DNA from: CBDEFX01 sp965237635
GTDB taxonomy: Bacteria; Chloroflexota; Dehalococcoidia; Lucifugimonadales; CAUZJF01
Assembly (NCBI GenBank): GCA_965237635.1
Contig: CBDEFX010000001.1
Span: 930,001 to 994,000 of the forward strand
Reading direction: 5' to 3'
DNA length: 64,000 nucleotides
Of the stretch, positions 50,293-59,102 are shown piece by piece (position 1 is the stretch's first letter; every line of letters begins with the position of its first letter). The notes beneath the pieces are model-generated. The model worked only from the letters and a program-made list of their open reading frames with translations, was not told where the DNA came from and did no database searches. The position numbers and the translations under genes were made by a program.

Positions 50293-50306
50293 CCCCCCCC
50301 CCCCCC
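50293..50306. repeat. 14-bp poly-C (poly-G in transcript) tract
   Basis: A run of 14 C, just upstream of the inositol monophosphatase ribosome-binding site, so the mRNA leader holds G14. Its length is likely variable through slippage. Confidence 0.9.
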
Positions 50307-50347
50307 AATCAGGCCTTCAGCTCCAGCCGGCACTCCGGTTGTGGCCC

Positions 50348-50376
50348 AGTGTAGGTTTCCATACAAAGTCCGTCAA
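50348..50376 (-). promoter_or_regulatory. Promoter of the inositol monophosphatase gene
   Basis: Minus strand TTGACG (50376-50371), 17 bases, TACACT (50353-50348). The transcript would start near 50341 and contain the G14 tract. Confidence 0.7.
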
Positions 50377-50395
50377 ATGTGGCACCAACGACTTG

Positions 50396-50424
50396 TTGAC
50401 GGCCCTTAGAGGCGGTGCTAGAAT
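50396..50424 (+). promoter_or_regulatory. leuD promoter
   Basis: TTGACG (50396-50401), 17 bases, TAGAAT (50419-50424). It is divergent from the monophosphatase promoter, with 20 bases between the two -35 boxes. Confidence 0.7.
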
Positions 50425-50537
50425 CTCGCCCGTCGTCGATCGGTCTGACGTGAGGAATCCACGGTAGTTGGAGACGAGGCCATGAAAGCAGCACGTTCCG
50501 TGAAACTGGCCGCTAATGCTGGTAAGTAGGAAATACA

Positions 50538-51170
50538 ATGCAACCATTCACCAAACATACCGGAATCGTCGCGCCGCTGGACCGCGCCGACGTCGATACT
50601 GATCAGATCGTTCCCGCCCGGTTTCTCAGGCGGGTGGAACGGACCGGCTTCGGCCAGTTCCTGTTCTTGAACTGGCGGCTCAACGAGGATGGAACGCCGA
50701 AGCCGGACTTCGAGCTGAATAGGCCGGGGTATGAGGAGGCCTCGATTCTGGTGACGGGGCGCAACTTCGGTTCCGGCTCCTCACGAGAGCACGCGGCGTG
50801 GGCGCTCTTAGACTACGGCTTCCGCTGCGTTATCGCTCCCAGCTTCGCCGACATCTTCCAGAAAAACTGCTTCGATAACGGGGTCGTTCCGGTCCACCTC
50901 TCTGAAGACCTTGTCAGCCAATTGGTGGCGAAGGCAACTGAGGAGCCTGGCTACCAGCTGACGGTGGACCTTGAGTCATCCGAGCTGAGCGACGATGATG
51001 GCCTCCGGGTTGATTTTGTGGTGCACAACACCCCCGAGATCAACGAGTTCCGGAGATATTGCCTGCTCAACGGCCTCGACGACATCGCCCTGACGCTGCG
51101 GCACGAAGACAAGATCACGGCATTCGAGGCCAAGCGCAACAAGTACGGCGGCGTGGTACAAAGGGGTTAG
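50538..51170 (+). CDS. leuD: 3-isopropylmalate dehydratase small subunit
   Basis: Small subunit of the aconitase-type isomerase in leucine synthesis. 210 residues, with VDTDQIVPARFLRRVERTGF (16-35), TGRNFGSGSSREHAAWAL and FADIFQKNCFDNGVVPV. It needs LeuC, which is not in the window; a lone leuD is unusual but not rare. AGTAGGAA precedes the ATG. Confidence 0.95.
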   Translation: MQPFTKHTGIVAPLDRADVDTDQIVPARFLRRVERTGFGQFLFLNWRLNEDGTPKPDFELNRPGYEEASILVTGRNFGSGSSREHAAWALLDYGFRCVIAPSFADIFQKNCFDNGVVPVHLSEDLVSQLVAKATEEPGYQLTVDLESSELSDDDGLRVDFVVHNTPEINEFRRYCLLNGLDDIALTLRHEDKITAFEAKRNKYGGVVQRG

Positions 51171-51207
51171 GGTTCGGGGTACTGGGTACGGGGAAGAGAA
51201 AGCCGGC

Positions 51208-53052
51208 CTAGGCCTTCTTGGTAGGCTCGCCTTCCTGGGCCGCCAGGAGTTCGGCGGGCAGCTCTTCGGGGGTCTTGTCCTTGCGCCGTCTGATCCGCTT
51301 CGCCCCGGCCACCACAAGCCCTTGGAGCGAGTTGACCTCCCTCGTGATGGCGGCCTTGAAGTGTGAGCCGTACTCACCCATCTTCCGGTACTTCTTGTAC
51401 TTATCGGCCAGGATCCTTCTTCTGGACTTGGCCTGGAGCTCGGCGAGCTCTTGCAGCAAGACCCGACGGAGCTGGCGGGCCGCCTCGGCCGGGTTGGTGT
51501 GAGCCCCACCTGGAGGCTCCTGCACCACCAGGTCCACGATCCCGAGCTCCTTGCAGTCCTGGGCCGTCATCTTCAGGGACTCGGCCACTTCGTCTGCCCG
51601 TGCCTCGTCTTGGTAGATAAGGTCGGCCGCCGCCTCCGGCGAGATCACCGAGTAGATAGCATTCTCCATCATCAACACCCGGTTAGCGACTCCCAGCGCC
51701 AGCGCGCCCTCACTCCCACCTTCCCCGATGACGACGGCGATCGACGGCGCCTGGAGCGCGGCCATATCGGCAATGGTAGTGGCGATGGCGTAGCCCAGAC
51801 CCCGTTCCTCGGCCTCCAGGCTGGTCTCAGGGCCTGGTGTGTCTATGAGTGTGATCAGGGGCACGTCGAACTTCGAGGCCAGGCGGACCACCCTCCTAGC
51901 CTTACCAAAACCCTCCGGCGAAGTTCTTCCCTCGTTGCGCCCCTCTTTATCGTCGCCGCGGCCTCGCTCCTGGCCGACGACCACAACCGTTTGCCCTCCA
52001 AGCTGTCCGAGCCCGCACACGATGGCGCCGTCATCACCGTAAGACCGATCGCCGTGAAGCTCAACGAAGTTCGTGACCATCCCTGCGATGTAGTCCAGAG
52101 CGGTGGGACGTGACTCGTGTCGTGCGAGTTTTACCGACTCCCAGGCCACGGAACGCGGCGCCTCGCCGACCTGTCTCTCTTCTTTCCTCCTCGTAGCAAG
52201 CCGGTATCGCGAAGGGAGCATATCAAGCAAGACGGCAAGAAGGTCCCTCAGCTGCGCTCTGTCCACAACTGCGTCCAGCATGCCGTGCTGCAGGTGGGAC
52301 TCTGCGGTGTGGGAGCCCCCGGGAAGCGGCTGCTCGGTCGACTCTCTGATAAGCCGCATGGGCGCGAGCCCGACGATGGCCCCAGGCTCGGCTACGATGA
52401 TATCCGCAAGGTTAGCGAAGCTGGCGTACGCCTGACCGGTAGCGGGGTTCGCCAGGACTGAGATAAAGGGCAGGCCCTTGGCGCCAAGCTGGTGCGCAGC
52501 TAGAGCGGTCTTGGCCATCTGCATCAGGGACAGGACGCCTTCCTGGATCCGGGCACCGCCGCTGGTGACCACGGCTACCACCGGCGTTTTCCGTTTCGCC
52601 GCGTGCTCGAAGGCCAGCCCTACCTTTTCGCCCACCACGGACCCCATGCTGCCGCCCATGAACCCGAAGTCCAGGGCGATCAGCACCGCGGGGCTTCCGC
52701 CTATCAGGCATGTCCCGGTCACCGCTGCCTCGGTCAGGCCGGTCCGCCGCTGATCCTGAAACAGCCGTTGCTTGTACGGCACGCGAGACGAGAAGGAAAG
52801 AGGGTCAAGGGAGGTCACGGATCGGTTGGTCTCTCGGAAAGTGCCGGGGTCGGCCAGGCTGTCGATGCGCTCTCTGGCCGTCATGCTGTAGTGGAATCGG
52901 CAGGTGGGGCAGACGCGCTTCTGGGCGAAGAGGTCAGAGTCTATGAGGCTTGCGCCGCATGCCAGGCACGTCTCTCGGACTGCAACGGTGCCTTCGTCTC
53001 CGCGTTCCCGCCTCACGACGGAGCCAAGCAGGCCAGTTATGTTTCGGACCAT
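51208..53052 (-). CDS. accDA: Fused acetyl-CoA carboxylase carboxyltransferase (AccD-AccA)
   Basis: One 614-residue chain holds both carboxyltransferase subunits. Residues 1-290 are AccD: the zinc ribbon CLACGASL...RVCPTCRFHY (29-55), then GGSMGSVVGEKV and SGGARIQEGVLSLMQMAKT. Residues about 305-600 are AccA: ARHESRPTALDYIAG, FVELHGDRSYGDD, PLITLIDTPGP and VIGEGGSEGALALGVANRVL. It makes malonyl-CoA for fatty-acid synthesis with the AccB/AccC parts. The C-terminus has a basic helical extension of about 60 residues. The fusion keeps the subunits at 1:1. Confidence 0.94.
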   Translation of the reverse strand: MVRNITGLLGSVVRRERGDEGTVAVRETCLACGASLIDSDLFAQKRVCPTCRFHYSMTARERIDSLADPGTFRETNRSVTSLDPLSFSSRVPYKQRLFQDQRRTGLTEAAVTGTCLIGGSPAVLIALDFGFMGGSMGSVVGEKVGLAFEHAAKRKTPVVAVVTSGGARIQEGVLSLMQMAKTALAAHQLGAKGLPFISVLANPATGQAYASFANLADIIVAEPGAIVGLAPMRLIRESTEQPLPGGSHTAESHLQHGMLDAVVDRAQLRDLLAVLLDMLPSRYRLATRRKEERQVGEAPRSVAWESVKLARHESRPTALDYIAGMVTNFVELHGDRSYGDDGAIVCGLGQLGGQTVVVVGQERGRGDDKEGRNEGRTSPEGFGKARRVVRLASKFDVPLITLIDTPGPETSLEAEERGLGYAIATTIADMAALQAPSIAVVIGEGGSEGALALGVANRVLMMENAIYSVISPEAAADLIYQDEARADEVAESLKMTAQDCKELGIVDLVVQEPPGGAHTNPAEAARQLRRVLLQELAELQAKSRRRILADKYKKYRKMGEYGSHFKAAITREVNSLQGLVVAGAKRIRRRKDKTPEELPAELLAAQEGEPTKKA

Positions 53053-53152
53053 CTGTCGCGCCCCCCATCAACGGCCACTGTGTCACGGTTCGGCACCGTA
53101 TCAGGGTTAGAGCGCGCACCCAAGGGGCAAACGCCTACCTTGTCACAGGGCG

Positions 53153-55807
53153 CTATACCTGGTTCATTATAACATCCCGCGACTTGGAGCCGTCGCCGGG
53201 GCCCACGATACCCGCCTCTTCCAGCTGGTCCATCAGGCGGGCGGCCCGCGGATAGCCGATGCGCATCCTGCGTTGGAGCAAAGAGGTCGACAGCTTGTTG
53301 TAGTGCTCGGCGAGCTCGACAGCCTTGTCAAGGAACTCGTCCCTGTCGGCCGGTCTATCGTCTGTCTCGGCGGCGTCCTCGTCTGCGTCACCATCGCCAA
53401 CTGCGTGCAGCGAGACGGCCGGGACCGAAGCCCGGGGCGTGGTCTGCCAGAACTCGACCAGCCGCTCGATCTCGCGGTCCGATATGAACACTCCCTGTAC
53501 CCGCTCGGGACGGGAAGAGTCAACTCCCAGGTAGAGCATGTCACCTCGGCCCAGCAGTTTCTCGGCGCCGACAGAATCAAGTATCGTCCTGGAGTCGATC
53601 TGCGAGGAGACTCCGAAGCTAATCCTACTAGGGAAGTTTGCCTTGATGAGGCCGGTCACGACGTCCACCGACGGTCTTTGCGTAGCAATGATCAGGTGGA
53701 TGCCTGTTGCCCTCCCAAGCTGCGCGAGGCGACACAGGGACTGCTCAACGTCGAACGAGGCCGTCATCATCAGGTCGGCAAGCTCGTCTATGGCCACCAC
53801 CAGGTAGGGCATCTCCTCGGGCATCTTTTTGTTGTAGGCCTCTATGTTCTTGACTCCCTGCTCTTCCATGAGCCTATAGCGGCCTAGCATTTCCCGGATC
53901 ATGCCCTTTAGCAGGGCAACGACCTGGTCAGTCTCTACAACCACCTTGGTCAGCAGGTGAGGGATGCCGTTATAAGGGGTAAGCTCCACACGTTTTGGGT
54001 CGACGAGCAAGAGGCGCATCTCGGCTGGTGTCTTCTCCTTGATCAAGCAGGAAACGACTGTGTTGATGCAGACGCTCTTGCCGCTGCCGGTGGCCCCTGC
54101 GATCAGAAGGTGCGGCATCTTTGCCAGGTCCAACACGACGGTCTCGCCGCCGGTGCCCTTACCAAGGGCGATCGGGAGAGCGGCACTGGCTCGCAGCTTC
54201 TTGAACTCCTCGCTTTCCATCACACCGCGCAATGTAACGAGATTCGGTGTAGGGTTGGGCACCTCGATGCCCACCAGGGACTTGCCCATCGCCGGGGTCT
54301 CGATTCGAATGCTGCGTGTCTTCAGGGCAAGCGCCAGGTCCTTCTCCCTGGACATGATGCTGTCTACTTTTACTCGCGTCTTGGTCTCGACGCGGGCGAC
54401 GGCCGGCTTGCCCGACTCATCGCGCTTTGGCTCACCGTGCTCGTCGGTGACCTTCACCTGCTTGTGACGTCGGACCCAGCCGGGCACCAGGCCGTACATC
54501 GTTACAGTCGGCCCTGGCTTGATGTCCCCGATCTCGACCTCGACGTTATACTCGGCAAGAGTACGCTTGATCGTCTCGCCGGTCTCGATCATCTCCTCTT
54601 TCGAGATGCCGCCTTCCGGGGCGTCCACGAGCAGGTCTATTTCGGGGCGCTGCCAGGATGCCGCCAGCTCTTCGAGGACAGGATCAGTGCTGACGTCGTC
54701 TTGGTCACTGTCCTCCGACACCGGGTCCTGCGGTTTATCCTGGTCAGCAGTAGTCGTGTGCCAGAACTTGTTGAATCTACCCTCGGCAGGCAGTGCGTGT
54801 TCGGACTCCTCTTCATCGCTCGTAGCCGGGAAGATGCCGGGCTTGCGTTCCTGAATCGCGCCCTTGTCCGGTCTTAGCTCCTCCTCGGACGCCGGCGGGG
54901 CGAAGACCTGCAACTCGGCGTTGCTTTGCAGGGCGGGCACTCCGGAGACGAGCTGCTTGTCAGGCGTCGGCTGGTGGATCATGTCACGATCGGGTCCTGG
55001 CTCCTCGTCTGCCTGCCGGGCCAGTGTCGGCAGATTATCAGCCCTACTTTTCGCGGCGGATAGGACGGCGGGGGCTCGGGAGGCTAGGTCGTCTGCATTC
55101 CTTCGTGGGACAGGTGCGGGGTTCACTCTGGAACGGGCGCTCGGACCCGCGGTCGGAGTGAGGGTTTCTTCGACACCATCAGTCTGCTTGGGCTCAAACC
55201 TGGACTCTGGCTGGAACCGGTACATGTGTCTCAGTGCAGACATCAGTCCTTTGATGGCGACGACAGAGAACACGTAGATAAAGACGAACCCCTTGCCAAG
55301 GCCCCTCGCCAGGTCCACCGTCAGGCTGGGGGCGGTTATGAACGCCCCGACGACGAACACCGCCAAAACTCGAAGAATGCCCTGCCATACCACCGGTCCC
55401 GCAACTGCGTACCCAACCCTTCCACCCAAGGTGACGTCGCTATCCGGTGTAAACCTGGTGAGCGCTCCGCTCGACGGTTGGAAGAAGGCCATGACCCCCA
55501 AGATGAAAGCCAGAAAGACGAGTGACCCGGCCCAAAGGTTGATCCGGCCGAACCACGACCGTTTACTCGTCAGGGCCCAGAGGAACACGACCAGCCATAG
55601 GGCGACGGGCGCGACGCCCAGTCCCAGGGTGGCGAGCACCGCGTCCTGAGTCGAAATATATGCCGAGTTCAGTTGTTCCCAATACAAGTACACCAGACCA
55701 CCAGCCGCAGCTAACACGCCAGCCGCGCCCAATAGCGCGTACCGGGAAGAAAACGGCGCACGCAGCCGCTGTCCGATTGTTTTGAGGTTGTTACTTCCTT
55801 GGTCCAT
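53153..55807 (-). CDS. ftsK: FtsK/SpoIIIE DNA translocase
   Basis: Chromosome-segregation motor at the septum. With ATG 55807 it has about 884 residues: four to five membrane helices in the first 200, a Pro/Glu/Asp-rich linker (about 210-390), then the motor. Walker A is LLIAGATGSGKSVCINTVV, Walker B is LVVAIDELADLMM, and the C-terminal gamma domain is LLQRRMRIGYPRAARLMDQL + EEAGIVG. Codons further upstream come from the dispersed repeat at 55838, so a start at or below 55819 is preferred; the exact one is open. RNase J lies upstream on the same strand. Confidence 0.94.
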   Translation of the reverse strand: MDQGSNNLKTIGQRLRAPFSSRYALLGAAGVLAAAGGLVYLYWEQLNSAYISTQDAVLATLGLGVAPVALWLVVFLWALTSKRSWFGRINLWAGSLVFLAFILGVMAFFQPSSGALTRFTPDSDVTLGGRVGYAVAGPVVWQGILRVLAVFVVGAFITAPSLTVDLARGLGKGFVFIYVFSVVAIKGLMSALRHMYRFQPESRFEPKQTDGVEETLTPTAGPSARSRVNPAPVPRRNADDLASRAPAVLSAAKSRADNLPTLARQADEEPGPDRDMIHQPTPDKQLVSGVPALQSNAELQVFAPPASEEELRPDKGAIQERKPGIFPATSDEEESEHALPAEGRFNKFWHTTTADQDKPQDPVSEDSDQDDVSTDPVLEELAASWQRPEIDLLVDAPEGGISKEEMIETGETIKRTLAEYNVEVEIGDIKPGPTVTMYGLVPGWVRRHKQVKVTDEHGEPKRDESGKPAVARVETKTRVKVDSIMSREKDLALALKTRSIRIETPAMGKSLVGIEVPNPTPNLVTLRGVMESEEFKKLRASAALPIALGKGTGGETVVLDLAKMPHLLIAGATGSGKSVCINTVVSCLIKEKTPAEMRLLLVDPKRVELTPYNGIPHLLTKVVVETDQVVALLKGMIREMLGRYRLMEEQGVKNIEAYNKKMPEEMPYLVVAIDELADLMMTASFDVEQSLCRLAQLGRATGIHLIIATQRPSVDVVTGLIKANFPSRISFGVSSQIDSRTILDSVGAEKLLGRGDMLYLGVDSSRPERVQGVFISDREIERLVEFWQTTPRASVPAVSLHAVGDGDADEDAAETDDRPADRDEFLDKAVELAEHYNKLSTSLLQRRMRIGYPRAARLMDQLEEAGIVGPGDGSKSRDVIMNQV

Positions 55808-55837
55808 CCTCTTCACCATTCTCTTGAGGCTAGTTTG

Positions 55838-55950
55838 CCCCTCGATACGTCCCGATGCCCCATCGGGACTACTCCGGGTATTCGGTGTCCGTCCACCCCG
55901 AGGGGGCGCCAGTCCGCATCGCCCCACGATACAACCCGACGGCGTATCGG
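55838..55950. repeat. Dispersed intergenic repeats, inverted copies
   Basis: CCTCGATACGTCCCGATG-CCC-CATCGGGACTACTC, the complement-orientation member of the 2891/6150/7508 family, followed by ACAACCCGACGGCGTATCGG. They lie between rnj and ftsK. Confidence 0.7.
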
Positions 55951-56028
55951 GCCTGTCCCTCGGCCCTTTCGTTAGTAGACGATAGGGATTCTGCGCGCTA
56001 GTTGTTGAAAAGTGCTCTTAGGAGTCCG

Positions 56029-57687
56029 CTAGACCTGCTCGATTTCGGTCAGAACGGCCGGGCGGCTCCTTGTCTCGCTGTATAAAAATTCAGCGACAGA
56101 CTCTGTCACGCCTGCCTTTACCAACTCCCAATCTAGTCCACGTTCTATGTGGCGTTCTAGGGTTGTGTGGGCCTTTTGGGACGCTCTTTCGATCAGGTCC
56201 CCGGACTCGTCTATCTCGATGAAACCCGACGACACGACCTCCGGTGGTTTGAGCAGCTTCTGCGTCTGCTTGCTCACGGTGACCACCACCACAACGACGC
56301 CATCTCGGGCGAGCCGCCTACGCTCGTCAAGGACCTTGGACTGCGCGTCCCATCGCCTGGGCCCATCTATGTACACGTGCCCAGCGGGCACTGTGCCGAT
56401 CACCCTCCCCGCTTCGGCCCCGAGCTCCAGCACGTCGCCGTCTTCCAACACGAAGATGTTGGATTCGGCGACGCCTGTGGACCTGGCTATCGAGGCGTGG
56501 GCCATCAGGTGCCGGTATTCACCATGGACGGGGATGAAGAACTTCGGCTTCACCAGGCTGAGCATCATCTTCAGCTCTTCCCGACTGCCATGGCCGTGGA
56601 CGTGGACTAGAGCGATACGACCGTATACGACGGTAGCGCCCTGCCGGTAGAGGTTGTCTATGGTCTTCGAGACCACCGTCTCGTTCCCTGGGATAGTAGA
56701 GGCCGAGATAACGACCGTGTCGCCGGGCACGATCTCGATATCCTGGTGCTCGCCGTTCGCGATCCGCACGAGGGCGGACGTGGGCTCACCTTGGGCTCCG
56801 GTCGCCATGATCACGACCTCGTCGTTCGGGAGCTGCCTAGCTTCGTTCATGGAAACAACGGTCCCGTTGGGCGCGCTCAAAAAGCCCATGTTCATCGCCA
56901 TCTTGACGTTGTTCGACATACTCCGGCCGACGACCGTAACCTTGCGGCCATGTTTGACGGAAGCGTCGATGACCTGCTGGATGCGAGATATCAGCGATGC
57001 GAAGGTCGCGACCATGACGCGCCCCTCGGCATCGCCGATCGCCCTATCGAGCGCCTCACCTACCACCTGCTCGGAAGGGGTGTAGCCCTCGGACTCGGCG
57101 TACGTGGAGTCGGAGCACATCAGGAGCACGCCACTCGCGGCCAGCCGCGCCAGGGCCGAGAAGTCGGTAGGCTTGCCGTCCACGGGGGTGTGGTCGATTT
57201 TGAAGTCGCCGGTATGAATGACGACACCTAGCGGCGTCGTGACGGCGATGCCCATGGCGTCCGGGATGGAGTGGCATACCCTGAAAAACTCCACCTTGAG
57301 TCGCCCTATGCCGAAGGGCGCGTTTGGCTCCATGACGTTCAACCTGGCATCGCGCAGCAGGCCGTGCTCCCTCAGCTTCACGGTAATGAGCCCGTGGGTG
57401 AGGCGGGAGGAGTATACCGGCGCGTCCACCTGGGAAAGCACGAATGGCAATGCGCCGATGTGGTCCTCGTGGCCGTGGGTGATGAGGAAGGCCTTGACTT
57501 TTTCTTTGTTCTCGACGAGGTAGGTGACGTCGGGGATGATCAGGTCGATGCCGGGCGTGCTTTCACTGGGGAACATGACCCCCGCGTCGATGACGACAAT
57601 CTCGTCATCGTACTCGAGGGCCATCATGTTCTTGCCGATTTCCCCTAAGCCACCGAGGGGAACGATCCGGAGTGAAGTGTCGGCCAT
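56029..57687 (-). CDS. rnj: Ribonuclease J
   Basis: Metallo-beta-lactamase/beta-CASP nuclease (5'-3' exo and endonuclease) central to RNA decay in bacteria lacking RNase E. 552 residues from ATG 57687: LRIVPLGGLGEIGKNMMALE at the start, FLITHGHEDHIGALPFVL (HxHxDH), HTGDFKIDHTP, the beta-CASP segment with IMATGAQGEPTSALVRIANG, and HVHGHGSREELKMML. An in-frame upstream start exists but would add non-family residues. Confidence 0.95.
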   Translation of the reverse strand: MADTSLRIVPLGGLGEIGKNMMALEYDDEIVVIDAGVMFPSESTPGIDLIIPDVTYLVENKEKVKAFLITHGHEDHIGALPFVLSQVDAPVYSSRLTHGLITVKLREHGLLRDARLNVMEPNAPFGIGRLKVEFFRVCHSIPDAMGIAVTTPLGVVIHTGDFKIDHTPVDGKPTDFSALARLAASGVLLMCSDSTYAESEGYTPSEQVVGEALDRAIGDAEGRVMVATFASLISRIQQVIDASVKHGRKVTVVGRSMSNNVKMAMNMGFLSAPNGTVVSMNEARQLPNDEVVIMATGAQGEPTSALVRIANGEHQDIEIVPGDTVVISASTIPGNETVVSKTIDNLYRQGATVVYGRIALVHVHGHGSREELKMMLSLVKPKFFIPVHGEYRHLMAHASIARSTGVAESNIFVLEDGDVLELGAEAGRVIGTVPAGHVYIDGPRRWDAQSKVLDERRRLARDGVVVVVVTVSKQTQKLLKPPEVVSSGFIEIDESGDLIERASQKAHTTLERHIERGLDWELVKAGVTESVAEFLYSETRSRPAVLTEIEQV

Positions 57688-57709
57688 ACGTCGCCCTAGC
57701 TCGTAGAGT

Positions 57710-58576
57710 TTATTTTGTCCCAACCACCAGAATAGTGTCGCAGCGCAACTTCACCGAACCGTTAGCGCTCGCATTGCCTTTCACCGCTTCGACCAGGGCA
57801 TCCCAGTACGCGTCTTGCTCCTCCGGCTGCCGCTCAGAGACCAACGCGCGAATGGGCGGGGCAATATCTTTTATAAAGTCGCGGTACTCTTCAGCAGACC
57901 TGGATTCCGACTCGACCGTTATGACCGATGCAGCTACGTTCTTGAACCCCGATTGCTCAAATATCGATTCGGTCAAACCCGGGGCTCCCAGCTTGAATAA
58001 ATTCGGTGCATCCGGTGGAGGTGGCGGCGGTGGGGGCTGCAATACTTTCTGCGCGACCGCCATGGGAAGGCTGATGAATTGCACGTTTTCCGGTGTCGAC
58101 CACACTGAGGTTGCGAACCTGGCTCCTGGCTTTAGGGACCTGCTAATCGCTCGTAGCGCTTCCTCGGGACTCGGAAGAAACATGAGCCCCCATCGGCACA
58201 CCGCCGCGTCAAACTCTGCCTCAGGAAGCTCCATGGTCTCCGTATCGGCCTCTACAAGCTCGATGTTGTTTAGCCCTAGTTCGTGAACGCGATCCCGGGC
58301 CACACGGAGCATTTCCGGCGATTGGTCGGTGGCGTACACGCTTCCCTCGGGTCCTACTAGCCCGGCAACGGTCACGGCAGGCTCCCCGATGCCCGTGGAG
58401 ATGTCCAGGACACGATCACCAGGCTTGATCCCAGCCATGTCACAAAGTGCGGTGCTAACCTGCTGCATGTTCTGCTCGAAATATGGCCACCACTTCTTCC
58501 ACGCGTCCGCGACGGAGTCCCAGTCCTGACGCTGTCCGTCTTTGTATTTACTTGGGTCGAACTGCTGAGCGGTCAA
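57710..58576 (-). CDS. Class I SAM-dependent methyltransferase with octaproline run
   Basis: 288 residues in the UbiE/Coq5-like group. SAM-binding motif I is VLDISTGIGEPAVTVAG (57-73), followed by YATDQSPEML (acidic ribose contact) and AVCRWGLMFLPSPEEAL. Near residue 185 it has QPPPPPPPPDAPN, eight consecutive prolines, which would need EF-P for efficient translation. Substrate unknown. It is on the same strand as rnj, 22 bases before its start region, so they may be co-transcribed. Confidence 0.85.
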   Translation of the reverse strand: MTAQQFDPSKYKDGQRQDWDSVADAWKKWWPYFEQNMQQVSTALCDMAGIKPGDRVLDISTGIGEPAVTVAGLVGPEGSVYATDQSPEMLRVARDRVHELGLNNIELVEADTETMELPEAEFDAAVCRWGLMFLPSPEEALRAISRSLKPGARFATSVWSTPENVQFISLPMAVAQKVLQPPPPPPPPDAPNLFKLGAPGLTESIFEQSGFKNVAASVITVESESRSAEEYRDFIKDIAPPIRALVSERQPEEQDAYWDALVEAVKGNASANGSVKLRCDTILVVGTK

Positions 58577-59102
58577 AGTGGACCTTCCTGTTACATATTA
58601 GCGGCGGGCCGGGTCGGCTGGAGCACCGGTCGAATCAACCAAAAGAGCCAGGGCATTTCCGAGGACACGGGCTCAGAACATGCTTAGCTGTTCAACCGGC
58701 TCTTTGGGCGACTGGACCGTCTGCTCCAGCAGAGCGGGTAGGCGCTTGAAGTCACTCTCGATGGTAGACCGGAGTTGTGGGTTGTGCAACGCCGCGGCCG
58801 GATGGTAGATAGGATACAGCGTCATACCCTTCCATCTCCTTGGCTTTCCACGGGCCTTGCCTATAGCCTCGTCGGGGAAGAACTTCGAGAAGGAGAACCT
58901 CCCTAGGGTGACGATGACCTTCGGCGCGATCATTTCGAGCTGCCGGTCGAGGTAAGGCTTGCAGGCCTCGATCTCTCCGGGGAGCGGGTCTCGATTGTTC
59001 GGGGTACGACATTTGATCATGTTGGTTATGTATACGTCCTGCCTTTGGAGGCCGATGGACGCCAGGAGATCGTCGAGCAGATGGCCTGCGGGGCCGACGA
59101 AC

